Shown here: piece by piece, positions 1 to 7,401 of the stretch
How positions within the stretch are numbered: position 1 is the stretch's first letter
How the letters are laid out: each line of letters opens with the position of its first letter
Source: JAAYLU01 sp964458805
Lineage (GTDB): Bacteria > Synergistota > Synergistia > Synergistales > Aminobacteriaceae
Assembly: GCA_964458805.1 (NCBI GenBank)
Contig: CAYWKH010000023.1
Coordinates: forward strand, 1-23,527
Reading direction: 5' to 3'
DNA length: 23,527 nucleotides
Translations under genes and position numbers: made by a program
Notes under the pieces: generated by a model
Told to the model about the DNA's origin: nothing
What the model saw: the letters and a program-made list of their open reading frames with translations, nothing else
The model's database searches: none

Positions 1-11
1 CATGCACGAGC

Positions 12-941
12 TCATTCATCCAGGGGTAGATAGCTACTCTCGGATAGAAGCTTGATGGCTGTCGACCATCTCTCCATCTCGGAGAGGAGTCGCCAATCGT
101 CCTTGCTCTCGAGGTTGACCATGATATCCTCGACCTGTCCCCCTACCCCCAAAGCATCCGCCAGCACCAACATCTTTTCCTCTTCTTCTCCTGTGAAGAG
201 CGACAGAGCCAGCCCAAGCAGGATCGTAGCCGAGGCCAGCCAGTTGCCCAGCTTTATGTCCTCTCCGGAGAGCCAAGCATCTTCGTAAAGCATCGCCATG
301 TTGAAGGTCTCTATGGTATCGTCGTCCGCATCGTCCCCAGGCTCCTCAAGGTAGCCCATGATGTAAAACGGGACTTCCGGATCGGCGTCAATGGCGGCCC
401 AGAGGGCGTCGTAGGCGCGACGCCCGGCGCCAAAGAGCTTGAACGTCGCGATCGCGAGGGCATTCAACGTGCCGGCGGAGGGTTCCGTCTCTTTCATACC
501 CTCCTCGAGAACTCTCCTGTACTCCTTCATCTCCAACAGGGTGCGGTAGAACAGAATCTTCGCGGGCGTGATTTCTTCGGCGTCGTACCCCATGGCCTCT
601 TGAGAGGCATCCAAGGCCCGCCCAAGGAAGCCCTCGGAGAAGAGCGCGAATGCCAGTCTCAAAAGGACAGAGACGTAAAGCATGCCCGTTTCACTGTAGA
701 TATACTCCTCGCCGGCGTCTTGCTCGTCTTCGTCCATACAGTCCCCCAGCATACACTTTAATCGCTCGAGGAGCGTGATTTTTCGCTCGGGGTCGTCCGT
801 CACGTCGGAGAGCAGGATCATCCCCTCCATGTTCTCCGGGTCTAGCTTCAACACCCTCTCGGCAAGTCGCCGGACGGTGTCGGGGTCGTCAGAGTCGTAA
901 GCCTTGTCGAGCAGGCTCTCAATGCTTTCGGTAGGTTTCAT
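12..941 (-). CDS. TPR-like acidic hypothetical protein
   Basis: A 309-residue soluble protein with no signal peptide or membrane segment. It is helical and very acidic. The opening 40 residues (LLDKAYDSDD, then AERVLKLDPENMEGMILLSD) read like one and a half tetratricopeptide repeats. Weaker helical-pair repeats follow around residues 90-130 and 150-190. TPR scaffolds bind partner proteins, but no catalytic motif is visible and no partner can be named. The ATG start is supported by GGAGG nine bases upstream. It is the last gene of a minus-strand group, 121 bases after the 147-residue protein; the gap holds a strong hairpin (1011-1039), so part of the transcription may stop before it. The TPR assignment rests on pattern alone and I do not recognise the family. 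Confidence 0.7.
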   Translation of the reverse strand: MKPTESIESLLDKAYDSDDPDTVRRLAERVLKLDPENMEGMILLSDVTDDPERKITLLERLKCMLGDCMDEDEQDAGEEYIYSETGMLYVSVLLRLAFALFSEGFLGRALDASQEAMGYDAEEITPAKILFYRTLLEMKEYRRVLEEGMKETEPSAGTLNALAIATFKLFGAGRRAYDALWAAIDADPEVPFYIMGYLEEPGDDADDDTIETFNMAMLYEDAWLSGEDIKLGNWLASATILLGLALSLFTGEEEEKMLVLADALGVGGQVEDIMVNLESKDDWRLLSEMERWSTAIKLLSESSYLPLDE

Positions 942-1010
942 GCCATTCTGCCTCCAATGCCGCGCACGGCGATACCGGCGCCTGTTTGTTAAAGCCTCCG
1001 CAACAGCGAA

Positions 1011-1039
1011 CCGGTCCGGCGCAATTTGTGCCGGACCGG
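1011..1039 (-). terminator. GC-rich intergenic hairpin, possible terminator or attenuator
   Basis: A perfect 10-base inverted repeat, CCGGTCCGGC at 1011-1020 and GCCGGACCGG at 1030-1039, with a 9-base spacer that could add two more pairs. It lies about 24 bases after the stop of the 147-residue gene and 70 bases before the TPR-like gene. Neither side has a good T-run, so intrinsic termination would be weak. It could instead protect or attenuate the transcript. Confidence 0.45.
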
Positions 1040-1062
1040 CGGTCTGATATGCGGGTCATCCG

Positions 1063-1506
1063 CTAAATAATTAATTTGCCCCCGCCCTGTCCCTTTCCGC
1101 CCAGCCGGTTCAACTGTTGCAGTACCGCCGGCGAGGCAACGTCTATTCTGGGCTTCTGGGCCTGTTGCTTGGCCATAGCCTCCTGCAACCGCCGCTCGTA
1201 CTCCTCCATTCCTTTTTTAAGGGAGGCCACGTCGCCTTTGATCCACTGGAGGATGCCGTCCGCGATTGTCTGAACAAGCTCCTCCGACGGCTCCTCCTGT
1301 ATGGCGCCCAGCTCCTTCAGCATCTTGTGCTCGTCCTTGATGGACTCCACTATGTCCTCCTCCGTTAGGATGCCTTTCTTGTAGAGCACGCGAGCCACGA
1401 TGTTGAACCTGCTCTTGGAGTTCTCGTCGTTGATCGTCAGGCTGTCAACCCTGGCCAGCAGCATGGAGATTATTTCGTCAAGGCCTATCTGTACAGGCAT
1501 AGCCAT
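1063..1506 (-). CDS. Conserved-looking small coiled-coil protein, function unknown
   Basis: A 147-residue soluble protein that I do not recognise. Residues 8-65 look helical (DEIISMLLARVDSL, then a stretch ending near DEHKMLKEL). Residues 75-115 are a charged helix likely to form a coiled coil (SLKKGMEEYERRLQEAM). The tail is Gln- and Gly-rich (QQAQKP, GGKGQGGGK), which suggests a flexible end. The ATG at 1506 has AAAGGGG 13 bases upstream, rather far; the second ATG at residue 3 is farther still. It follows the YchF-like gene by 50 bases, but a candidate extended -10 promoter overlaps the end of that gene, so it may have its own transcript. The reading frame is credible from its codon pattern and clean spacing. 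Confidence 0.7.
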   Translation of the reverse strand: MAMPVQIGLDEIISMLLARVDSLTINDENSKSRFNIVARVLYKKGILTEEDIVESIKDEHKMLKELGAIQEEPSEELVQTIADGILQWIKGDVASLKKGMEEYERRLQEAMAKQQAQKPRIDVASPAVLQQLNRLGGKGQGGGKLII

Positions 1507-1545
1507 GTTTTCAATGCGCCCCTTTCATCGGAAATTCCATAATAA

Positions 1546-1554
1546 ATTGTATCA
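1546..1554 (-). promoter_or_regulatory. Candidate extended -10 promoter for the 147-residue gene
   Basis: Reading the minus strand, TG-A-TACAAT lies just after the TAG stop of the YchF-like gene and 40 bases before the next start codon. It matches the extended -10 form, and no clear -35 box was found. The identical nine bases occur in front of the phosphomannomutase gene (8854-8862). Confidence 0.4.
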
Positions 1555-1556
1555 CA

Positions 1557-2648
1557 CTATACGTTGAAGCGGATTTCAATCATATCACCGTCGGCCACTA
1601 TGTAATCCTTGCCCTCGAGTCTCAGCACGCCCTTCTCCCGGCACTTGGGCAGAGACTGGTCGTTGGCCATGAAGTCATCGTAGGAGACAACCTGGGCCCG
1701 GATGAACCCTCTCGCCAGGTCGGAATGTATCGCCCCCGCGGCGTCGACGGCGGTCTTTCCCTTCAGCAGGGTCCACGCCTTTACCTCGTCCTTGCCTGTC
1801 GTGAAAAACGAGATGAGACCTAACAGGGCGTATGCTCCTGACAGGAGTCGGTTCCGCCCGGGTTCCACCAGGCCGAGTTCGTCCATGAACTCAGCCTGTT
1901 CCTCCCTGGAGAGCTCCGCGAGCTCCATCTCCATCCTCCCGTAGACCCTTATCAGCTGTATCCCCTTTTCCCCGGCGAGCTCTTTCAAGGCGGCGAATGA
2001 TGGCAGGGCATCTTCCGTCTGCGTCTCGTCGACGTTTGCCACCAGCAGTTCGGGTTTCAGGGTCACGAACGAAAACCCGCTCAGCACGCGCAGCTCCTCG
2101 ACCGACAGAGACATCTCCCGCAGGGGGCGCTCCTCCAGCAGGCAGGCCTGGCACCTCTCCAGTAGTTCCTTCTCGCACTCCTCGGCCGCGCTGGTCTTTT
2201 TTTTGGCGAGTATTCTCGAGAGACGCGCCTCGATGACACCCAGGTCCCTGAAGATCAATTCCATCTCCACGATGTTCCAGTCCCTGACTGGGTCTATCGT
2301 CTCCTCCGGGTGGGGTACTCCCGCATTCTCGAACAGTCGCACCACGTGGACCAAGGCGTCGGACTCCGCCACGAAGGACAGAAACGAGTTGCCGAGTCCC
2401 TCGCCCTTTCCGGCGTTGCGGGACAGGCCCGCCAGGTCGACGAACTCCACGGTCGCGGGCGTGGTTTTTTTTGGCTCGTAAAGGCGCGCCAGGCTGTCGA
2501 AACGACTGTCCGGCACGCTGACAATCGCCCTGTTAGGATCTGTCTTTCCACCGGCGTAAGGTTTGACCTCGGCACCTGCGTTTGTCGCAACGTTGAACAC
2601 CGTGCTCTTTCCGCAGAGCGGCAGGCCTATTATTCCACACTTGAGCAA
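1557..2648 (-). CDS. ychF: Divergent YchF/OLA1-family P-loop NTPase
   Basis: A cytoplasmic nucleotide-binding protein of the Obg-related YchF family; characterised members bind ribosomes and hydrolyse ATP or GTP. The 363-residue length is typical. Visible landmarks are the P-loop GLPLCGKST (residues 8-16), the switch II segment DLAGL followed by KGEGLGN, the NVDE base-specificity motif after LLVA, and a C-terminal TGS-like domain running from ISFFTTGKDEVKAWT to the end (DGDMIEIRFNV). Two spots differ from standard YchF: the P-loop has LC where NV is usual, and the usual YPFCTIEPN switch I block reads YAGGKTDPN. It may therefore be a paralog rather than the canonical housekeeping copy. The start is TTG, six bases after GGAGGG; no ATG fits. 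It heads a minus-strand group. Confidence 0.88.
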   Translation of the reverse strand: MLKCGIIGLPLCGKSTVFNVATNAGAEVKPYAGGKTDPNRAIVSVPDSRFDSLARLYEPKKTTPATVEFVDLAGLSRNAGKGEGLGNSFLSFVAESDALVHVVRLFENAGVPHPEETIDPVRDWNIVEMELIFRDLGVIEARLSRILAKKKTSAAEECEKELLERCQACLLEERPLREMSLSVEELRVLSGFSFVTLKPELLVANVDETQTEDALPSFAALKELAGEKGIQLIRVYGRMEMELAELSREEQAEFMDELGLVEPGRNRLLSGAYALLGLISFFTTGKDEVKAWTLLKGKTAVDAAGAIHSDLARGFIRAQVVSYDDFMANDQSLPKCREKGVLRLEGKDYIVADGDMIEIRFNV

Positions 2649-2700
2649 ATCGCACCCTCCCTACCCTTTCATATCGAAGATCGGGCAATCCGACAACGCC

Positions 2701-2706
2701 ATTATA
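2701..2706 (-). promoter_or_regulatory. Candidate -10 box for the ychF-like gene
   Basis: The minus strand carries a perfect TATAAT 53 bases before the TTG start. No convincing TTGACA-like box sits 16-18 bases upstream, so this is only a candidate. The divergent gap 2649-2876 (228 bases) holds this box, a plus-strand candidate at 2770-2778, and nothing else I can name. Confidence 0.4.
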
Positions 2707-2769
2707 CTCTCTGCTCCATATAAGACTTCCCGATAACAACCCAGGGTCCGCCACAGTCCGGCATTTTTC

Positions 2770-2778
2770 TGGTATCAT
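2770..2778 (+). promoter_or_regulatory. Candidate extended -10 for the PAS/GGDEF-like gene
   Basis: TG-G-TATCAT on the plus strand, about 100 bases before the start of the membrane PAS/degenerate-GGDEF gene. There is no clear -35 box. It would give a leader of roughly 90 bases. Confidence 0.27.
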
Positions 2779-2876
2779 CATTTCGAGTTCCCCGTCCCCA
2801 GGAAAAGAATCAACATCTGACCGGACAAACTGAAAATAGGCTCGCGTTTAAAGTACCGCGCCTGGAGGAATGTAAG

Positions 2877-4007
2877 ATGTATGTGTGGTTTACAATGCCA
2901 CCCCTTGTCTCTCTGCCAATCGCCCTAGCACTTGTGGCCTTCGGGAGCGACGCGCACAGGGTTCATGCCGGTGCGCCGCTATGGCTTCTCATGATAGTAC
3001 TTTACACCGCCCTGACGACGATGTACGTCTTCTCCATTAAAAACGGCCTTTCCCCCCACCTTGTTCCTCTTCAAATGGCATCACAGGGGATAATTATCTG
3101 CGTCATCTCGCTCGAGGCCGGGGCGCCTCCCATCACCCCCTGGGCGGGTGTAGCAATCGCGGTATCGGGTTTCGCCCTCATCGTTCACCTGTTCTTTCGA
3201 CATAGGCGAGAACGAGGCTCACCCGAGACGCACCGCCAAGTGAAGATCTCTCCCGCTGACGGCGCACTGGACACGCTGGACAGTTCCCCCTTTCCCCAGG
3301 CAGCTGCGGACGATGATGGCGTAATCTTCATGGCCAACGACCCCTTCAAGGAGATCGTCGGCGTGGAAGAGCCGGAGGGCAAGACCGTCGCTGACTTTTT
3401 CACGCCGGGAGAGGACGAGGTTACCATTAAGGGCAAAAGGCAGAGCGTTTTTCAGAAGGCGAACGGCGAAATATTCTACTTCCTGCTGGTAGATCCCCCC
3501 AAGTCCGCCGCTCTGCCTGCGCCGCCGCACAGATCAGAGCCCGACCTGATGGATGCTGACACAGGTCTGTACTCAAAGAAATACTCGACTAGAAGAGTCC
3601 CGGAGGAGCTGCGCAGGGCAGGGCGCTACCGCCGCTGGCTGTGCGGCATTCTGCTGAAGGTGACCTTTACCTCTCTTCCGGGTTTGGGCAGGCGCCCAGA
3701 CTTGGAGGAGACCTTTTTCTCGGACTACGCCCAGTATGTCAAAGAAGAGATTCGGGATAGCGACATGGGCTTCTACCTTGGCGATCGCGAGATTCTGTTA
3801 TTGTTGCCCGAGACGCCGCAGCAGGGGGCCAAGGAGACTTCGCTAAGGCTTGTCGATCTTCCGGAGGAGCTGCTGGAGCTTAAAAAGGACTTCCCCTTCT
3901 CCGTCGACATTCAGTACGGGTTTATGTACTACAGCGGAAACTACCCTTTGACATACGAACAGTTTATGCAAAAGCTCTACTCATCTCTTGGAGATGTCAA
4001 TGAATGA
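2877..4007 (+). CDS. Membrane protein with PAS-like and degenerate GGDEF domain
   Basis: A 376-residue protein with three recognisable parts. Residues 8-108 hold about four membrane helices (near 8-23, 35-54, 63-80 and 89-108), followed by a basic stretch (FRHRRER) that would face the cytoplasm. Residues 140-206 look like a PAS sensor fold (DDDGVIFMANDPFKEIVGV, then KANGEIFYFLLVD). Residues 225-373 follow a GGDEF diguanylate cyclase outline: DTGLYSKKY at the start, the RRAGRYRRW helix, and MGFYLGDREILLLLPE where GGDEF should be. The signature reads LGDRE and no RxxD inhibitory site is evident, so catalysis is unlikely and a binding or scaffold role is more probable. The ATG at 2877 has GGAGG eight bases upstream. 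The stop overlaps the nagZ start (ATGA), implying coupled translation and perhaps a shared role at the envelope. The domain calls come from pattern reading; the PAS call is the weakest. Confidence 0.75.
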   Translation: MYVWFTMPPLVSLPIALALVAFGSDAHRVHAGAPLWLLMIVLYTALTTMYVFSIKNGLSPHLVPLQMASQGIIICVISLEAGAPPITPWAGVAIAVSGFALIVHLFFRHRRERGSPETHRQVKISPADGALDTLDSSPFPQAAADDDGVIFMANDPFKEIVGVEEPEGKTVADFFTPGEDEVTIKGKRQSVFQKANGEIFYFLLVDPPKSAALPAPPHRSEPDLMDADTGLYSKKYSTRRVPEELRRAGRYRRWLCGILLKVTFTSLPGLGRRPDLEETFFSDYAQYVKEEIRDSDMGFYLGDREILLLLPETPQQGAKETSLRLVDLPEELLELKKDFPFSVDIQYGFMYYSGNYPLTYEQFMQKLYSSLGDVNE

Positions 4008-5656
4008 GCCTGTTCAAGCGGCTTGTCGTAGTCCTTTGCGCTGCGTTTTGCATCGCCGCTTGCAGTAACCCCGGTTTAGCCTCCGAAGGAAGACTGTCCG
4101 AGATGTCACTGGAGGAGAAGGTTGGGCAGATTATGCTCGTCTTCTTCGAGGGGGGAGCAATCTCGGAGAACCTGGAAAAATTCGTGGCGGAGCTCAGGGT
4201 GGGAGGGGTAATCCTGTACTCGAGCAGGGAGAATATCGAGTCTGTGGAACAGGTGGCGAAGCTGAGCACTGGAATCCAACGGGCAGCCCTCTCCGCCGGT
4301 TCTCTCCCACTCTTGATAGCGATCGACCAGGAGGGCGGACTGATCGCGCGCATTCGCGAAGGGGTCGCCCAGTTCCCCGGCAATATGGCCCTCGGTGCCG
4401 CCGACGACCCCGCCTTGGCCGCAAAAGTAGCCTCGGTATCGGGCAGGGAGTTGGCCTCGCTAGGAATAAACGTCAATTTGGCGCCGGTGATGGACGTGAA
4501 CAACAACCCGTCGAACCCGATCATCGGAGTTCGCTCGTTCGGGTCCGACCCCGCTCTCGTCTCCCGGCTCGGGGTCGAGATGATACGCTCCTGCGTCGCC
4601 GAGGGCGTTCTGCCTGCGGCGAAGCACTTCCCCGGCCACGGCGACACGTCGGTCGACTCGCACACGGGGCTGCCGGTGATCGAGGCGACCAGGGAGCGGC
4701 TGGATTCGGTCGAGTTCCCCCCCTTCAGGGCCGCAGTCGAGGCGGGGGTGCCTATCATAATGACGGCGCACGTGCTCATCCCCTCGATCGACCCGGTCAA
4801 CCCGGCCACCCTGTCACCGGCCATCCTTGGCGTTCTTCGAGAGGAGATGGGATTCAACGGCCTCATCGTCACGGATTCCATGGGCATGGGGGCTCTCGCC
4901 GAGAGGAGGACTCCCGAGGACGCTGCGATAGCAGCTTTCAACGCCGGCGCGGACATCCTGCTGTTCGGGGCGGACAAGGGGCACGAGGAGACGGAGCACT
5001 TCGGCATTTATTCGGTTCTCCTCGAGGCCTGTCGAACAGGGAGAATACCGTCCTGGCGTCTGGACGAGGCCGTCAGCAGGATCCTTGAAGCCAAACGTTC
5101 GCTCGGGCTTCTCGATGAAGGCTGGAAGCCCGAGTTCGCCCCGAATAGAGCGGCCGAGGGAGCCGAGGTCGCGCGCGAGGCCGCCCTGAAGAGCATAACC
5201 GTAGCACGCGATTCCTGCGGCGCTCTGGCCTCCGTGCGAGACGGCAGGGTCCGCCCGCTGTTATGGCCCTCGGAACGCGCCTCTGCTGCAGAGAGGCTCG
5301 TCGAGAACCTGTTTCCCGTTGACCTGGCACTTCTCCCGGGGAAACCGGATGAGGACGACATAGCGGAGGCTGTAAAACGGTCCGAGGGGTTCGACTACGT
5401 GCTCGTCGCCGACTACGACGGCTGGAGAAACCCGGCGTGGCTCGAGATGATCCGCAGGATCGGGCCCAACCGGGTGATACTGCTCGCCCTGCGGACGCCC
5501 TACTCTCTCATCTCTACGCCGGATGTCGCGGCCGCCGTGATCGCCTACAGCGACAACCCTCCATCGCTGCAGGCGCTCGGCGAAGTCCTTAAGGACAGGT
5601 CTCCCGCCAGGGGACGGCTGCCGGTGGACCTGCCCGGATTCCAGCGGTCCTTCTAG
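4004..5656 (+). CDS. nagZ: Lipoprotein beta-N-acetylhexosaminidase (GH3, NagZ-like)
   Basis: A glycoside hydrolase family 3 enzyme that removes N-acetylglucosamine from peptidoglycan fragments during wall turnover. Of its 550 residues, the first 20 form a lipoprotein signal ending in the lipobox IAAC (Cys20), so it is probably anchored outside the inner membrane, unlike the cytoplasmic NagZ of enteric bacteria. The catalytic TIM barrel shows IDQEGG (108-112), the NagZ hallmark KHFPGHGDTSVDSH (207-220) carrying the acid/base His, and the nucleophile Asp291 in VTDSMGMGAL. Residues from about 380 form a second alpha/beta domain, as in the longer two-domain GH3 enzymes. The ATG overlaps the stop of the upstream membrane gene by four bases, so the two are co-expressed. 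It ends 20 bases before the convergent nucleoside kinase gene; only a weak six-base inverted repeat lies between. Confidence 0.93.
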   Translation: MSLFKRLVVVLCAAFCIAACSNPGLASEGRLSEMSLEEKVGQIMLVFFEGGAISENLEKFVAELRVGGVILYSSRENIESVEQVAKLSTGIQRAALSAGSLPLLIAIDQEGGLIARIREGVAQFPGNMALGAADDPALAAKVASVSGRELASLGINVNLAPVMDVNNNPSNPIIGVRSFGSDPALVSRLGVEMIRSCVAEGVLPAAKHFPGHGDTSVDSHTGLPVIEATRERLDSVEFPPFRAAVEAGVPIIMTAHVLIPSIDPVNPATLSPAILGVLREEMGFNGLIVTDSMGMGALAERRTPEDAAIAAFNAGADILLFGADKGHEETEHFGIYSVLLEACRTGRIPSWRLDEAVSRILEAKRSLGLLDEGWKPEFAPNRAAEGAEVAREAALKSITVARDSCGALASVRDGRVRPLLWPSERASAAERLVENLFPVDLALLPGKPDEDDIAEAVKRSEGFDYVLVADYDGWRNPAWLEMIRRIGPNRVILLALRTPYSLISTPDVAAAVIAYSDNPPSLQALGEVLKDRSPARGRLPVDLPGFQRSF

Positions 5657-5676
5657 CCGTCTCCCTGGCCTACCGG

Positions 5677-7323
5677 CTAAACATCGAAGCAGGAACCCCC
5701 GATAAACTCCCTTATTATCGAATTGTTCGGGATGTTCTCCGTGGGGATAATGGGGACGTACTTCACCATCGACAGCAGCCTCTGGGCCTCGCCGTACACT
5801 GGCGAGGCCTCCGGTACGGTGTGCAGGATCGGGTCGACATAGGCGCGAAGGGCCGGCAGCTCGTAGGGGAGAGACGAGTTGAACATCGCGTCCGCCCTCT
5901 TCTGGTAGGGGAATACGTACTGCATGCTCCCCCTTATAACCTTCGGCCACATCAGGAGCGTCGCCTCGGCCGTATGCCCCCTGGTGCGAGAGTCTCTGAC
6001 CAGGCGCCGCAGCAGGCGATTGTCGGTGGTGCTGGTCCTGTTGTGGTTGTCGAAGTTAACCCCGGTCAGGGGAGAGACGAAGATGCCGTACTTCTCGTCC
6101 TTTGACACGGCGCAGGTCACCTTGGCGTTGAGGCCGTGAATGCCTTCCATTATGAGGACGTCCCTCGGGCCGAGCTTGATCTTCTTGCCCGGCTTCTTTC
6201 TTCCCTCGATGAAGTCGAACCTTGGCGTAATCACTTCCTCGCCCGCGAGCAGGCGCCTGAGCTGTTCCTCGAGCAGCTCCAGGTCGAGCGCCTCCACTAC
6301 CTCGAAGTCGTAGTTGCCCTCCTCGTCGCGGGGAGTTTTCTCCCTGTCGACGAAGTAGTTGTCCATCGCAAGGGTGACCGGGTTTCTGCCGAAGACCAGG
6401 AGCTGTATCTTGAGCCTCTCCGAGAATGTCGTCTTCCCGGACCCCGAGGGCCCCGCAATTGCCACCACCTTGACCTTGGGGCGCGAGACTATCTCATCGG
6501 CTATCCTGCCCAGCCTGTTCGAGTGGAACGCCTCCGACAGAAGGATCAGCTCGTTGGTCTTGCCTTCGGCTACTTTTTTATGGAGGCTGTCCATCGTCCG
6601 GAGGCCCAGGACCTCCAACCAGTTGGCGTAGTCGAGGAAGACACCTGAGAGGTTCTTCGAGGCCCTGAACGGAGGCAGCGAGGCGGGGTGGCTGACCGTC
6701 GGGAACTGGAGCACCATCCCGGGACCCAGTTTTTTTACGTCGTAGAGCTTCAAGAACCCGGTGGACGGCGCCAATGGCGCGTAAAAATACCCGTATATGT
6801 CCGTGCAACGGTATAGCTCGACCGGGTCGACCGCGCCCCATTGGAACAGCCTTGCGACCTCCCCGCTCCCCTGTCTTTCAAAAACCCTCCTGGCCTTGTC
6901 AAGCGAGACAATCTTTCGAATGAAGGGCAGGTCTCTCTCCACCAGGTCCGCCATGGTCGCCTTGATGGCGGTTATGTCATTCTCCGACACCTCTCCTTCG
7001 AGGAACTCCCAGTAGCACCCCTCGCTGATGGAGTGGCGGGCATAGATATCCCTCGAAAGCCCCTTTTTACATGCGAGCGCGAGGAGGAAGCTCAACGAAC
7101 GGCGGTAGACCTCCATCCCCTCGAAAGAGGAGGTGTCCACGAAAGCCACCTTCGCGTCGTCCTCAATCACCCAATCCAGTGGGCGCAGATAGTTGTTCAC
7201 CCTCCATGCCACTATCTTCCTGCCCTTGCCGTCAGGGTTAGTCTCCGACAGCACCGCTTTGCCCGTCAAGGGCACGTCGCTTGAAAAGACCGGGCCGTCG
7301 ACGACCTCGATTGTAAAAGCCAT
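5677..7323 (-). CDS. Nucleoside (uridine-type) kinase with TGS/SAD-like N-terminus
   Basis: A 548-residue cytoplasmic protein. The C-terminal half is a P-loop kinase of the uridine kinase/phosphoribulokinase family. It has Walker A GPSGSGKTT at 291-299, the acceptor-side DNYF at 321-324, the DFEVVEALD stretch near 339-347, and a Walker B-like segment VLIMEGIHGLN (389-399). The N-terminal part (residues 35-70, RVNNYLRPLDWVIEDD onward) resembles a TGS domain. Residues 90-230 resemble the second additional domain of threonyl-tRNA synthetase, with RHSISEG in place of the usual metal-site region. This fused architecture is known in thermophilic and anaerobic bacteria and acts in nucleoside salvage; which nucleoside is used here cannot be read from sequence. 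The ATG start has GGGGGAGG four bases upstream. It follows the mutase gene by 78 bases, probably on the same transcript. Confidence 0.88.
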   Translation of the reverse strand: MAFTIEVVDGPVFSSDVPLTGKAVLSETNPDGKGRKIVAWRVNNYLRPLDWVIEDDAKVAFVDTSSFEGMEVYRRSLSFLLALACKKGLSRDIYARHSISEGCYWEFLEGEVSENDITAIKATMADLVERDLPFIRKIVSLDKARRVFERQGSGEVARLFQWGAVDPVELYRCTDIYGYFYAPLAPSTGFLKLYDVKKLGPGMVLQFPTVSHPASLPPFRASKNLSGVFLDYANWLEVLGLRTMDSLHKKVAEGKTNELILLSEAFHSNRLGRIADEIVSRPKVKVVAIAGPSGSGKTTFSERLKIQLLVFGRNPVTLAMDNYFVDREKTPRDEEGNYDFEVVEALDLELLEEQLRRLLAGEEVITPRFDFIEGRKKPGKKIKLGPRDVLIMEGIHGLNAKVTCAVSKDEKYGIFVSPLTGVNFDNHNRTSTTDNRLLRRLVRDSRTRGHTAEATLLMWPKVIRGSMQYVFPYQKRADAMFNSSLPYELPALRAYVDPILHTVPEASPVYGEAQRLLSMVKYVPIIPTENIPNNSIIREFIGGSCFDV

Positions 7324-7401
7324 TTCGCCTCCCCCTTCTGCTCAAGTCTGTAGCGTAATCGATTATCGAACGTTTTCACGCCGGCCGAGCCGCATTGAGC
7401 G

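Noticed and set aside
3997..5007. A 336-codon open frame on the minus strand
   Set aside because: It lies wholly opposite nagZ, which has a full family match. Its translation is Ser/Pro/Thr/Arg-rich in the way antisense frames of GC-rich genes usually are, and it has no ribosome site.
5654..5679. Terminator between the convergent nagZ and nucleoside kinase genes
   Set aside because: Only a six-base stem (TAGCCG/CGGCTA) with a long loop and no T-run. Too weak to call.
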